Shown here: one piece after another, positions 11,843 through 25,639 of the stretch
Position numbering within the stretch: position 1 is the stretch's first letter
Layout of the letters: each line of letters begins with the position of its first letter
From: Ophiocordyceps camponoti-saundersi (nom. inval.)
Lineage: Eukaryota > Ascomycota > Sordariomycetes > Hypocreales > Ophiocordycipitaceae
NCBI GenBank assembly: GCA_003339415.1
Contig: PDHQ01000155.1
Coordinates: 1-64,000, forward strand
Reading direction: 5' to 3'
Length of the DNA stretch: 64,000 bases
Position numbers and translations under genes: made by a program
Notes under the pieces: model-generated
Told to the model about the DNA's origin: nothing
The model's database searches: none
What the model saw: the letters and a program-made list of their open reading frames with translations, nothing else

Positions 11843-12480
11843 TAATATAAGATATATAATAACACCCTTATAAATTGCCTAACCTCTTATAATATTTTAC
11901 TAAAATTTCCCCCTTAGGATTTTACTTAGATTTCCCTTAGAAATTTTATTACTTTTATACTTAAGAAATTACTAAGATTTCCTCTTAGGATTTCTCTATA
12001 ATAACTCTTAAGATTTTACTAAGATTTCTTACCGGATCTAGTATTAAAATATACTTTTAGAAATCTCCGGATTTTACTAGAAAATCCTTATATATTAGGA
12101 AATTACCGTATATTAGGAAATTTTCGGATTTTACTAAGAAATCCCTAAGTATTAAGAAATCTTTATTTTACTAATATATACGGAAATTACCGTAAAATCC
12201 CCTTAGGTAAATACTTTTAAGATTATATTAAGAAATCTTCCTTAAGCTCCTAGCTATAAATTAGCCTAATATTCCTTTAAGTAAAAATTTAAATTCTTTT
12301 ATAATTATTATTTTAATTTTTAAAAAACTTTTACTTATATTTATATTTTTTATAATAGCTATTCTATAATCTTATAACTAGTAGCTAGCCCGCCTCTCTT
12401 TTCTATATATTATATTTAATAGCTAGCTTAATATATATAATATACGCTTACTAAAAAGTTATATATATAAGCGTATAATA
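11843..12480 (+). repeat. 5' LTR of gypsy-II (about 638 bp)
   Basis: Begins TAATATAAG and ends GTATAATA. It aligns along its full length with 29069-29698 and with the solo LTRs at 34169 and 35428. The left third is packed with short motifs in both orientations (AGGATTTCC and GGAAATCC types). Confidence 0.88.
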
Positions 12481-15400
12481 ATTAATAATAATTCTTCGTT
12501 ATACTAATTTATAAATCTTTAGCTATTAAGATAATAAGTTAGACTTAAAATATTTTTACTAATAAGACTTTATAAGCGTAGATTTTTAGCTTAGAAGAAA
12601 GCTTTACTATATTTATTATATTACCTTAGCTATATATTATTTCTTTACTCTTAAACTTTTTAAAGTAATTAAAGAAAAAGTTATAGCTAAGAAAGAAAAA
12701 GCTTATATTTTTAATACTTATAAAAAAGTAAAGAAACCTTACCTTTTTAAAGGTAAATTCCCTCCTTTATAATACGGAGAAATAAAGCTAGTTAGAAAAT
12801 ACTTACTATATTAGGATAATCCCTAAAAAACTAAGTTACTTATTATAATTAATTATTTCCTAACTAATCTAAATATAGTTATAAACTATAATCGATTATT
12901 TAAATAAGTAAATTAACTAAAATATATCTTAAATAATATCCCTTACTTACTTAAAATTCCCTTAGAAAACTAGCTACTTTTTATTTAAGAATACTTTTAA
13001 ACTATAAGTAATACTAAAAATAAAAGTAAGTAACCCGCTTTATAAGAGGAAAATAGTAAAAATACTAACCTCCTTTTTTAAGATAAAAGTAAGGAAAAGG
13101 CTAAGTCCTTTTTATTAGATAAAAGTAAGAAAACCTTTACGCTATAAAAATCCTCTCTAAAAGGGAAACTATTTACCTTAAAGAAAAATATTTTAAGGAA
13201 GTAGTATTTTCTAAATCCTCTTATATTATTATTTAATTCGAAAAAACCTAAATTACTTTCCTTAGAAAAGGAAAAGATAGTATAAATAATTAATAAAATT
13301 CTCTATTTCTATTATATTTATCTTTAGGATTTAAATTTAAAGCTAGATAATAATTTATAATTATATAACTAATTAAACTTATAAAAATTATCTAAATAAT
13401 AAGTTCGGTTATAAGCTAAAAATATTAAATAATTTAAACTAACTAATATTTTTAATATTATTTTTAATTAGATTAAGGAAACTAATTAAACTATTATTTA
13501 TTAAAATATTAACCGATTTATAAACGCTTTAAAATAAGTTATAGCTTAAAGTAAGGATTATATAGATAAACTTATATAACTTATTCCTTTTTTTCTTAGA
13601 GGTTATATTATAAAATAGTATTCCGGAGATCTAAATTTATAAATTAAACTAAAACTTACTTTTCCTAATCTCGGAATCTAAGGATAGGTAAAAGCTTTAT
13701 AAAAAAAGTTTACTATCTAACTTAATATTACCGCTTTAGCTATATAAAGATAAACTTTATATCTTAGAATATACTTACTAGAAAGGATTTCCGATTATAA
13801 GTATTAAAAATAAAAAGAATAGCTTAAGTAGCTTTTTATCCTAAATAATCTATATTAATAATTATCTTTTCCTAACTTAATATCTTTCTCTAAGAAATTT
13901 TCCGATAGCTAACTAATAAAAATATTTTAGATAACTAAGTATATAAATACGAATAACTTATTCCGAACCTTTAAACTAAGCTAATTAGGGGAACTTAAAG
14001 TATTTTTTAAAATAACGCTATTTAGTATATAGCTTTAGGTAAGTTACCTTAATAAGAATATAAAATAAATAGTTTTAAAGAGAAATCCCCGCGAAATCTA
14101 AACTACTAACTAAAATATAAACTAAATAACTCCTTTATAAAATTAATAAATAATACTTAGAAACTTTTTAATAAAAATATTAAATTTAAAATAAAGATAA
14201 AATAGCTTTTCTCTAAGAAAAATAGAGAAAGCTTAAAAAGTAATCCTATTTTTATTAACTTTACTTATAAACTTATAAATTAAAACCTTAATATAAATAG
14301 AGTCTTTACTATCTTTTCGGAAATATATAATATTATCTTTAATATTATAAAATAGCCCTTAAAAGGTAAAGATAATTTCTCTAAAATATCTAAAGATAAA
14401 TAACTAGCTAATAATTTATATTATCTTATTTCGAATCTTAAAAAATATAAGATAAAACCTTTAGATACTATTAGAGACCTCTTTTTTAAAAACTTTCTTA
14501 TTATTAAAGCTACTTTATAGATAATTAATTTCCTTTTAGAATAAGTTTCCTATTTCTCTTATATAAAAATTTTAATATTTAGTAAAAATAAACCTTTTAA
14601 CGCTATAAAAATATATATTAATATTAGAGTAAATAGATCCCTTATTAGGAAAAACTTACTTAATAAGTTTAATAATATTAACTATAATTTAATAATAATT
14701 TAAGGCCTAAATAATATTAAATTAGCCTTAACTTATAGTTAAATTACTTTTACTTTATATATTATTAATAAAATTAATAGTAAATTTTACCTTAGTAAGT
14801 TTAAAGCTAGCGCTTAAGTTATTAAATATTTTCTTATCGGAGTTTTATTAGGATAAGGATTCTTAATCCCTTATAAAATTAATATTCTTAACTCTTAATA
14901 AGAGCTTTAAATTTAACTTTACGGAGGAATACGTATCGAATACTATTTTACTTATAAAGGACTAGCTATCTATAAACGTATAATAATAGTTTTAGTAATA
15001 ATAATCCCTTCTCTTTTAATAAGTATAATTCTAGTATTAATTAAAAATCCTTTTAAGAATCGTAACTTTATTTTCTTTCCTAACTCTTATTTTCTCTTTA
15101 GTTTAATTATTCGTAATTACTTTTATTTAACTATCTTTAACTTAAGTAATAAGCTAATTTTTTTTAAATAAAAAGAAAAGGTTAGTATAATATTAAATCT
15201 TAATAATTAATTCTTTTTTACTATCCCTTAATAAATTATAAAAAAAGACTTTTTAGATAACCTTAATAAGCGTTCGATATTAGACTTTTTTTTAGATTAG
15301 ATAATATTATCTAATAAAACTAATACTAACTTACCTCCTATTAATATCTTAAATCTAAGCTAACTATACTAATTAGATATTTTTAAAATACCCGATATTT

Positions 15401-15500
15401 TAGAAATTAAGGGAGAGTATAGTATTAGAATTTATATTTTAGATTCTTAGTTATCCGGAAAAGTAAAATAGCTATATAATTCCCTTCCGAAATTATAAGA
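12481..15500 (+). pseudogene. gypsy-II leader and gag-side remnant
   Basis: RIP-mutated sequence between the 5' LTR and the recognisable pol of gypsy-II. Lysine- and serine-rich read-through segments (for example around 13020-13200) would suit a gag region, but I see no clear zinc knuckle or matrix motif. No other gene is visible. Confidence 0.45.
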
Positions 15501-18500
15501 AAATACTAAACTAATTAATCTGCCCTTAGAATATTATCTAAAAGTCCCCCTTATTAATAATTAATATAAGAAAAAACTTAGTTTACGTTCTTACTTACTA
15601 AATAAACCTAATTAAGATTTCCTTAATAAAAAATATAATAATATATATTTATAAGGTAAAATAAAATAAGCGCTTAAAGCTTTACTTTTCGCTAGCTTAT
15701 ATTTCCTTATTTAGAGAAAAGGTAAATTTTATATTATAAATAACTTATAAGCTTTAAATAGTATAGCTATTCCTAATATATATTTAATACTTCTTCCTTA
15801 AGATATAATTTATAAATTAGTAGGTAAAAAAGTTATTTTTACTATCGATACTTAAAGCTTCTTTTATTAGTTTCTCGTTTATCTAAATTACTAAGAGCGG
15901 TTTATAATTACTTCCTACTGCGGATTAAAGAGGGCTATAGTCGCTCTTATAAAGTATAAAAATTCTCCTACTTATATATAAAAATTCGTTAATTATATTC
16001 TCTAACTATATAAAATATATATTATTAAATATATTAATAATATAATAATCTTCTCTAATACCTTAAAAGATTATATTAAGTATCTAATTATAATATTTAA
16101 TCTTTTTATTAGTATAAATCTTTCCCTTTTTACTCTTAAATTATTCTTTTATTACCTATTTATAAAAATATTAAGGTACTATATTAATAGATTTATACTA
16201 ATAAATACTTAATTTTAAGTAAAAGCCTTATAAGATATTAATTTCCCTAATATTTTATAATATCTTAAGTAGTAGATTAGATTAGTTAGATAAATAAGAT
16301 ATTTTATTCTTTATTTTATATAATAAATTAACTTTTTTTAGAAACGTAAAATAGTAATATTTTAAGAAAAATAGGAAAATAAAATACCTATTACTAAACT
16401 AAAAAGAAATACCTTTACCTCTTAGTTTAAAATTATCCTAATAAAAGAAAAAACTAACTATTTTAATAATATTATTAATACCTTTTATAATAACGTTATT
16501 TTTAGTTAGTTTTTTCCTAATTATTAACTTTTTTTATAAATTAATATTTTTTAAAAAAATAGTTTTATAGCTTATCTTTTTTATATTAATAATAAAGAAT
16601 CTTAGAAACTATCTTTAGCTCCGCCTTAATAATTTATTAAACTTATTTACTCTCTTAATTATATACTTAAATTAGCTAAAATTAAATATTAGCTAACTAA
16701 ACTTAAGATTTTTTACTTAGTTTAAGCTTATTATAAACTCTAGACTTATTTAATCGAAACTTAGAAACTAAAAATTATAATTTTTATAAATTATACCGCG
16801 ATTTTAGTAATTATAAAGTAAACCTCTTTTTTTACTATTAGTATAAGAAGTAATAATTACTTTACTTTTATTTTTTAATTTCTAAGTAAATACCCTCTTA
16901 AAGTCCGATATATCCTTAATATTTTTAATATTCTTATAAACTCTCTTTTACGCCTTTTTTTAAAGGTAGCCCCGGAAAAGAGATAAGGAGAACTTAAAAA
17001 AATCTAGGAAAATTATATTAACTATAAATACGTACTTATTTCCTTAGAAGCTATTTTTAATAATACTTTTTAATATAAGATTTCTAAAAAATATTTTCTT
17101 AATATATAATAATCCGAAATCTTAGAATAATTTAAAAATAAAAATTCTTAGGAAAAACTCGCTTTTATCTAAGTAAATAGCTTATTATATTTTAAGGATA
17201 TTAATAGTTAATAATAACTTTATATTCCTAAAAATTACGCTAAAGAAATTATTTCTAAGTATTATTTTTATAAATTTTATACTAATTAGAGATATATATA
17301 AGCTAAACTTTTCTTTAGTTTTATTATTTCTTAATTAAAAAAGAAAATTAATAATTTTATAAACGAATATAATATTTATAAATAAAATTAAACTAATAGA
17401 TAAGCTCCTCTTAAGGAAATAGTTCCTATTTATTTTTTAGCGATTCTTTTTTATATAATTATAATAAATTTTATTACTAAACTTTTTTTAGTTTTTTCGG
17501 AAAACTTACCTTAGTTTAAACTTAAAGGAAAATTCTATAATACCCTTCTTACTATTACTAATAAGTTTTTAAAAATATATATTTTAACCCTTAAATATAA
17601 TTATTTTACCGCTAAAAAATAAGCTTAGTAACTATATAATAAGCTTACCTATTATAATTAGGAACTCCTAAAATAAATTATCTCTAATTAAGATTTAAAA
17701 TTTATATCTAAGTTTTAGAGGATTTTATAATTTACTTTTAGTATTAAACTCCTAATATTAACTATATATTACCTATAAACTAATAATTTATCTAAAAAAT
17801 AAAATTAGATTATCGAAATCGCTCTTAGATTCTTTATTACTAATTTCCTAATAAAATAATAAATTAATACCTTATTAGCTTTTTAGTTTTTACTTAGTAA
17901 TTTCTTTTTTTTAATTATTAAAATTACGCTTAGTAAGTTATTTACTAAATTCCGGATAGATAATAATCTCCGTTATTTAAGCGATTAAGCTTTCCCTAAA
18001 TTTAAGAAAATATTAAAAAATAAAGTAATTATCTTAATTACCTATACCTAAGCTATAATAAAAAAATAATACGATAAGAAATATTAGAAGCTTAAGTTTA
18101 AGCTTAGCGATTAAGTTTAGCTAAAACTTAAGAAAAGATATTTTATTTTTAATAAATAAGTAGCGAAGCTTTTAAAATAGTAAACTAGGCCTTTCCGCGT
18201 AATCGAAAAAATTAAATATTTAGCTTACTAACTAAATCTTAATAACTCTATAAATATTTATCTTATTATATTAGTTATATAACTTTAACTAGCTAATATT
18301 TTAAGAGAATAACTTAGCTATAAGCTTAATATTAATAATTATAAGATCGAATAAATCCTTAATAAGAGAAAGGTTAAGAGAGAGTAAAGCGCTACTTAAA
18401 TAGAATACCTTATATATTAGAAAAGATACCTAAGTAATAATAATTAATAAGTAGCTAAAAAGGATTTCTAATAAAAGGAGATAATTAAAGAATTTAAGAA

Positions 18501-18560
18501 AGAAAAAGATAAGTTAGAAGCTAGGCTAGAAATTACTAAGAAAAAATATATAAATACTCT
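15500..18560 (+). pseudogene. gypsy-II pol remnant: RT, RNase H, integrase, chromodomain-like tail
   Basis: Read-through translation shows a gypsy reverse transcriptase (about 15840-16130). Its active-site box reads KYINNIIIFSN at 16027-16060 where YVDD/YIDD is expected, and it is preceded by FLVYLNYYERF-like sequence. RNase H follows (about 16540-16930). Integrase is at about 17400-18100 (LLTITNKF, NQIIEIALRFF), with the downstream GPF/PFRVIEK-type segment. At about 18330-18500 a segment of the form KIEQILNKRK..IEYL..KRY resembles a chromodomain. Stops are frequent throughout. Confidence 0.82.
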
Positions 18561-19918
18561 TAAAAAGTACTAGCTATTAGAATAAGGTAAATAAGTTACC
18601 TAGTAATAAACGCGTAATATCTCTAGGAAATAATAAACCTAACGCGTTACTATTTATACTAGATTTCCCTCTATTTTCCTACCTTTCTTTTTTTATTTCC
18701 TCGCTTCCCTATTTATCCTCTCTTATTCCCTTTTATATTACTTATCTTTATTATATTTTCTTATATATTAATCTTTATTCCCCTTATAACTATTTCTTTT
18801 TATCTTCTAATTCTTTTCGTTATCTTTATATTATTTCCTTTTTTTTATACTTAAAATTAATCTTTTTTATAATAATCTTTATTATTCTTACGATAAGATA
18901 TACTATAAGTTATTTTATAAATAACTAATTTACACTCCCTTTATACTTATATTTAAAAGCTTTTAAAAAGCTATTTAGCTATTCGGAAACCTTATAAAAT
19001 TTTAATATTTATTTAAATTACTTACTTATAAATTTAATAACTAGAAATTAAATAACTATATAACTTTTATCGCTTAGAAATAAGTATTATAAGAAAAAAG
19101 ATATAATTTATTATTTAGTAAATTAGATAGTTATATTTATTATATTAATAGGAAAGTAAAAAGATAAGCTAATAGAGAATAACTCCCTAATAATAAGGAT
19201 TATAATTCTAAGCACTCGCTCTTAAATAATAAATACTCTAGCTTTAACTACTCCTTACCTAAAGTTTTTAAAATTATAGCGCTTAGATATTCTATTTAAT
19301 AAATTACCGCGATATCTTCTTTTATTACTAGCTTTACCTCTAAAATACCGGCCGCCTTAATAAAAAACTATAGCCGCCCTTTACTATTATATTCCTTTAC
19401 TAATATTAAAGGAAATATTTTTCTATAATCCGAATAATTTAGAAAGAACTATTATAGTATATACGCGCTATTAGAAATTATAAAAGATTATATTAAGGGC
19501 CTAGTTAGTAGGTAAGTTTATTAAGATTTAAAAAAGTTAAAGGAGATTAAGAGAATCCTAGCTATTATCTCTTATACTAATTACTTTAAAAAAATAAAAA
19601 GAATAATTTTAATAGCTATAAAAAAGGAAACTAAGGTTAAGGAAATAACTCCTATTTTTAGTAAATCCCTAATAAGGCGTTTTATTACTCCTCTTACTTT
19701 AACTTAATAAAGCGTTCTTAGAACCCTTAATAAGTAAACTCGCTTTACCTCTTAATAACTTAGAACCCCCGCGATAGTTTCTAAAATTATAATCTAATTT
19801 TAAGAAATTCTAAAAGCTAAAAATATTAAAAAAGCTAATAATAACTTTTTAGTAACTTACTATAATAATTTAGTTTAAGTTATTAAATATTTACTTACCT
19901 TTTTCGTAATATATTATA
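18560..19918 (+). pseudogene. gypsy-II 3' region, left of the nested chromovirus
   Basis: RIP-mutated sequence downstream of pol. A plus-strand frame (about 19100-19880) reads for long distances with few frame changes but matches nothing I recognise. It is interrupted by the chromovirus at 19924 and continues at 27543. Confidence 0.4.
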
Positions 19919-19923
19919 ATAAG

Positions 19924-20223
19924 TATTAAGGTTTAGCCCTTATATTATATTTAGGTTATAAACCTAAACGTTAGACTTACGGATTAGCCTCACGATTAAA
20001 CGATAAGGCTGCCGCTATCCGGCCTAGAGGCCTATAGCGGAAGGATTAAATAGAACGGAACGGGAAGGATAGTTAAATAGGAAGGCAAATAAGCTCTAAA
20101 GGAAAAAGCGGTATATATAGCTATTTAGCACGCTAGAGTGCGGCTTCCTTAGAAGCTCTCTATATATAATTATTATTATATATAGCTTAGTAAATAAGTA
20201 TCCTTTTAACTAATCCCTTAATA
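19924..20223 (+). repeat. 5' LTR of chromovirus III-a (300 bp)
   Basis: Starts TATTAAGG and ends CTTAATA. It pairs with 27238-27537. The bases just after it (AAATCACGTATC, 20224-20235) are kept as AAATTACGTATC in III-b and mark the primer-binding-site position. I could not assign the tRNA. Confidence 0.93.
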
Positions 20224-23200
20224 AAATCACGTATCTTTTTCTTATAAATTTCTACCCTTATCTTTAACGTTAATAGATTAATTAAATTAGATTAGATCGA
20301 AATAGCTAACTTATAAAACTAGATAGAAAGGCTTTAATAATCCTAAGCTAGCTTTAGCGGGTACTAATAACTTTTATAGTAAGACTTACGAGTTTAGTAA
20401 TTAGAATAATAAGTATAGGTAATATAATATATAATAAAAGATAGGGAGGAACGCTATTAGCAGATATTAAAATACGTAAAATAGCACTTTAAAGAATAAG
20501 CTAACGCCTTTTTCGGAGATAAGGAAGCGGAGTAAAAAGCTATATTATAAGAAATATAGTCTATTATCTAATAATAAGCCGTATCTTTCCTTATAACGAA
20601 GGAAGCGGAATATATATAGTAACTTATAGCCGCGCGTGCGGACGCCTTTAAGGAAATACTATAAATAGACCCTATTAAACTAACCTTCGCTAAAGCTACG
20701 CCTAACTAAGCTTAGATTAACGTAGCCCTTATAAGGTAGAAAGAACCTTAGCCTAAGTAAGATAAGTTATTAAATTCTTTTTACTTTTTTATAAGTTAAC
20801 TAATCTATTAATATAATATTAATAAGCTTTAGAGTAAAGCTAGAAATATAGATTATATCTAAGTATAAATTTTAAACTATCTTCTTAAGGATAAAATATA
20901 AAAAATATTAGCTTTCTAGTAGTTTAGTAGCCTTAGTAGAAAGAGGCGCTCGAAAGACTTCTTTAACTACTTTTATCGAACTTTTAGTAATATTTAAGAA
21001 TAAAAAAAGGCTTAAAATAAGCTCCGGACCTTAGTTTACCGTAATAAGTAGATATTTAGTAACTTTATTCCTAAATTTAAGGAGGTCCTAGTAACCGCTA
21101 CTAGATTTACGGGATAGGATAACTCCGCAAAACTAACTTAGCTACGCGGGGCCTTTTCCCCGATATTTTAAGATTTTCTAATTATTATCGATATACCTTA
21201 TAAGTACTCCCTATTTATTAACCGCTTATAAGGTCTTACTTAGTTTTTTAAGTAAATTTTACGCTTTCTTAAGGTAGCTAAGAAATACTAACCTAACCTA
21301 AATAAATATATAGGAGGCGTTAAGGGTATTTCCGCGGACTTAAGTATAAGAAAAGATATAGATAAAGATATCCCGATAAATATAATAAAAGATAAGAAGA
21401 AGAAGAAGCTAAAAGGGAAAGATAGCGGCTATAGTAAAACTCTTACCTAAGTATTACGAAATACCCCTTAAGCTAAGTAAGTAGAAAGATTAGTATTAGA
21501 ATAATATAGAATATTAGGTTTTTATATTAGGTATAGAATAAATATATACCTCGTATATAATTATAATTTCTAACCCCTATAAAAGCTATAATAAAAGGCT
21601 TTAGGAGAAACTTATATTAACTATACGGAAATCCTACCTTAGGTTAAGGAATATAACTCTAATAATAACTAAGGAAAAAAATAGCTTCGGGATATTATAG
21701 TATCTCGGAGAATAAGGTAATATAGATAAAGAAAAAGAAAGATATCCTCTATTCTAAACTATAAGCCTTATTTACTAAAATTCCTATAATCTTAAATAAC
21801 TTAAAACTAATAGATATATTAGTTAACGAAAGCTATAAAAGCTATTCTATAATATACCCGTAGCTAATATAAAACTTACGAATATTAACGGAAAGAATCT
21901 TAGCTTAATAAGTAAAAAAAGTAATAATAAGCGGACTAAAAGTATTAAATATCGCTTAGCTCTCGCTTAAGATAAATAGCTTTAGTTAATTAATTATAGT
22001 ATATATAGTACTAAATCTTAATTTCCCGATTATCCTTAGTAAGCCTTAGCTATAATATATAAAATCTTACTTAATCCCTTACGAAGAATAAGTATAATAT
22101 AGAAATTTATAGTAATAAGTATAAGTTACTAATACTTACTCTTAACTAATAAAGGAGATCTTAAATATAGTATACCTTTATAGCTTAACTTTTATTAGAG
22201 AAGTAAGGAGGAGGTAGAAAGAACTACGCTATTAGAAAAAGGACCTTACTAAATACTTAGAGATCTAAGTAGTAAGAGTTAAAAATATAGAGAAGGCGTT
22301 ACGAGATAAGATTCCCTTAATAAATAACTAATTATAAGAATAAATCTCGATAGAATTTTATAATATACTTCCCCTTTTTTATAAATAGGAAGCGGATAAG
22401 TTAAACTTATATAAAAAAGGTATAGATTACTATATATTACTTAAGAAAAAAGTAAACGGTAAAGAACCCTAAATCTTATTTAGCCCCCTTTATAATATAT
22501 TAAGGGAGGAATTACTTATTTTTAAGAAAATATTACGAAACCTCCTTTAGAAAGGCTTTATCTAACTTAGTAGCTTACTTACGGGTGCTCTAATCCTCTT
22601 TATAAGGAAACCCGGGGGAGGATTATAATTTTATACGGATTTCCGCGCACTAAACGCGATTATAATCTTAGATAAATATCTACTCTTTTTACTTAGTAAT
22701 ACCCTTCGGTTATTAGCTAAGTCTTAATAGCTTATAAAGCTAAATATCGTATAAGCTTTTTATAAAATATAAATTACTAAAGGAGAGAAATAGAAGATAG
22801 CGTTTAAAACCTAATATAGCCTTTTCGAATAAATAGTTACCTTATTTAAACTTATAAAAGCCCTTATTACTTTCTAAAAATATATTAATAATATCTTTTA
22901 ACTATATTTTAATAAGTTTTATTTAGCTTATATAAACGATATTATTATCTACTCTAATAGTACTAAAAAGGACTATTTCCGTAAAGTATACTTAGTTCTC
23001 CGTAAACTTTAAGAATATAAGCTTTATCTAAACTTAGATAAGTATAAATTCGTAATTAAGAAGGTAAAATACCTAAGGTTTATAATACTAGCGGGAGTTA
23101 AGCTTTAAGTAAACCCGGAAAAGATTAAGATAATTATTAACTAAGCTACGCTAACTTCCCTTAAGGGCCTTCGTAAATTCCTAAGTTTTACTAACTTTTA

Positions 23201-25570
23201 TTAACTTTTTATTACGGATTTTGCCGGGGTAGTAGAACTATTAATAAACCTAACGAAGAAAAAAGTTAAGTTCGTCTAAGGCCCGGATTAGGAATAAGCT
23301 TTCTAGGAAGTTAAGAATCTATTTATAAGGGCCCCTTTACTAATAGAATAAAATTTTAAAAACCTTACGTTTTTAGAAGCGGATACTAGCGCCTACGCTA
23401 TAGGAGGTTATCTTTACTAAAAATAAAATAGATAGAAACGACTAGTAGCGTTTTTTTCCGTAAAAATAAACGCGGCTAAACGTAACTATCCTATATACGA
23501 TAAAGAGATATTAGCGATTATTAGATACTTAAAATAGTAGTATATTAAACTACGTAATTATAATAGCTTTAATATTATTACTAACTATAAAAACTTAGAG
23601 TATTTTATAACTCGCCGGCACCTCTTAGAATAATAAGCCTATTAGGCTAAGTACTTATTATAATTTAATTTTAAGATCCGTTATCGACCTAGTAAATAAG
23701 CTGCGGTCTTAGACGCCCTTTCCTATAAGGATTAAGATAAACCCTTAATTATAGAGGAGGAGGACGCCCGCTTTATATAGATAATTCTTAAAAAAGCCCT
23801 ATAATTTTACCTATAAGTAATAGTAATCGATATTTCTAAGAACCTCGCTAATATCTTAGAGGAGGAGGAAGGCGAAGATAGATAATAAGATATAAGTATA
23901 GCTATAGAAAACGCTATAGATTTACGAAATAACGTTTTATTAGAAACTTAAGTTTTCTCTAATAATAAGCTTTAAGAATTATAGAATAGGATAGTATTAT
24001 AAGACTCGGTCTTTTAGGAAATATATTAAGCTATAATAAGGGGAGACTACTTACTATTTTTAAAGCTATAACTTAAGGTTTAAATTACGAATTACTATAT
24101 TAATACTAAAAGAAGACTACGTTTCCGTAATAAGCTTTAAGTCTTAGGAGCCCTAGTTATTATAACGGAGGACTTTAAGAAGGTACTAGCCTCCTTACTT
24201 AATACGCTACGGAATCGTCTTATCTAAATAATCTATAACTTAGCCTTAGTTAGTTATTTTAGAAGGGAAGGTATAATAGCCCTTATAACTCGTAACTTCT
24301 TCTAGCCGCTTTAATAATAATATATTCGCTAATTCCTTAAGAACTATAATATTTATAATAAAACTAAGGCTTAGAAATAATATTAAGCTACCCTCCTTAA
24401 GTTATTACTTACTTTAGATTAGTTTTACCGATATATATAAATAAATTTTATAATAAACTTCTCGCTTATAGAACGCGGAAATAAGCACTTATAGGTAATT
24501 AAAGACCGGCTTAATAAAGAGATCTTACTTAAGCTAATACCCTTAATAGACACTCCGCTTTATATAGAACGGTTTTTTTAGTATTTTATACGGTTTTACT
24601 AGTAGCTAAGTACTATTATAAGTAATAGAGGAACTAACTAAATAGGCAAATTCTAAAGCTATTTTTGCTAACTTTATAAGATTAATTAAATATTTAGTAT
24701 AGCTTATTACCCGTAAACTAATAGAGGATATAAGAGGGTTAATTAAGATATATAAGCTTACCTCTAAATAATAGTCTTTTATAATTAAAATAACTAGAAT
24801 AAATAGCTTCTTATAGCTTAGCTTACGCTAAATAGTAGAGTTTACTTAGCTATAGGAATAACGCTATTTTTTATAACTTATAAGTTCTAAGCTCTTATAA
24901 TAATATTATTAAACTTAAATATTCTATAAATATCGATAAGGAATCTTAAAAGCTAAGCTAAGGATTTCGTAAGATAATTATAATAAGTAACGGACCTTTA
25001 TTAGGTAGCCGATACCTTATCCTTATAAACTTAGAAATTTTAAGCTAATAAAAATTAATAAGTAGCTAAATATTTTAAGGTTAGCGATAAGGTTTAGCTT
25101 AATCTACGTAATTTTCCTAGCATATAACCGAAAAAGAAGCTTAATTAGAAGAACGCTAAGTTTACGGTAGCACGGGTTATTAACCCTTCCCTTATTAAAC
25201 TTATAAGATTATTAATAGGAGCTTATAATCGCTTTAGTATAAATTTACTAAAAAGGGCGGCCTTAAACCCCTTACCTAAGTAGGAAGTTACTAATTTATA
25301 GCCTCTTATAATATTAATTAATAGAGAGGAAGAATAAGAAGTTAAAAAGATTATCTTAGCTAAATAGAAGAAAGTAAGCAAAGGTAAGAGACGGGAGGTC
25401 TTCGTTAAGTAGAAAGGTTATTAAGATCCGATATAGAAACTTTTAGCGGAACTTAAAAGTATTATTACTTTTAATCGCTTTAAGGCTTTATATAGACTAG
25501 CTATATATAATAATAGGCAAGTTATTAGGAAACGTATAGTAAAATAGCTAGTAGAGAATTTATATTAAAA
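20224..25570 (+). pseudogene. chromovirus III-a gag-pol remnant with C-terminal chromodomain
   Basis: In order: gag (about 20900-21480); protease (about 21790-22060); reverse transcriptase (about 22480-23010) with [15 protein letters not shown] and an active-site box read as AYINDIIIYS near 22926-22955; RNase H (about 23335-23620; EADTSAYAIGGYL, then FFSVKINAAKRNYPIYDKE); integrase (about 24230-24850); and a chromodomain (about 25320-25500; EVKKIILAK, FVKKGY-like). The chromodomain defines a chromovirus, a group in which it steers integration towards marked chromatin. Numerous TAA/TAG codons make the gene dead. Confidence 0.87.
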
Positions 25571-25592
25571 AGCGCACTCTTAGGCGCGGAAA

Positions 25593-25606
25593 CCCCCCCC
25601 CCCCCC
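25593..25606. repeat. C14 homopolymer downstream of pol in III-a
   Basis: Fourteen consecutive C. The III-b copy has fourteen G at the mirrored place (48927-48940). It marks the boundary between the pol end and the antisense reading region. Confidence 0.9.
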
Positions 25607-25639
25607 TTATAATACTTAATAACGCTATTTCTTCGCAGA

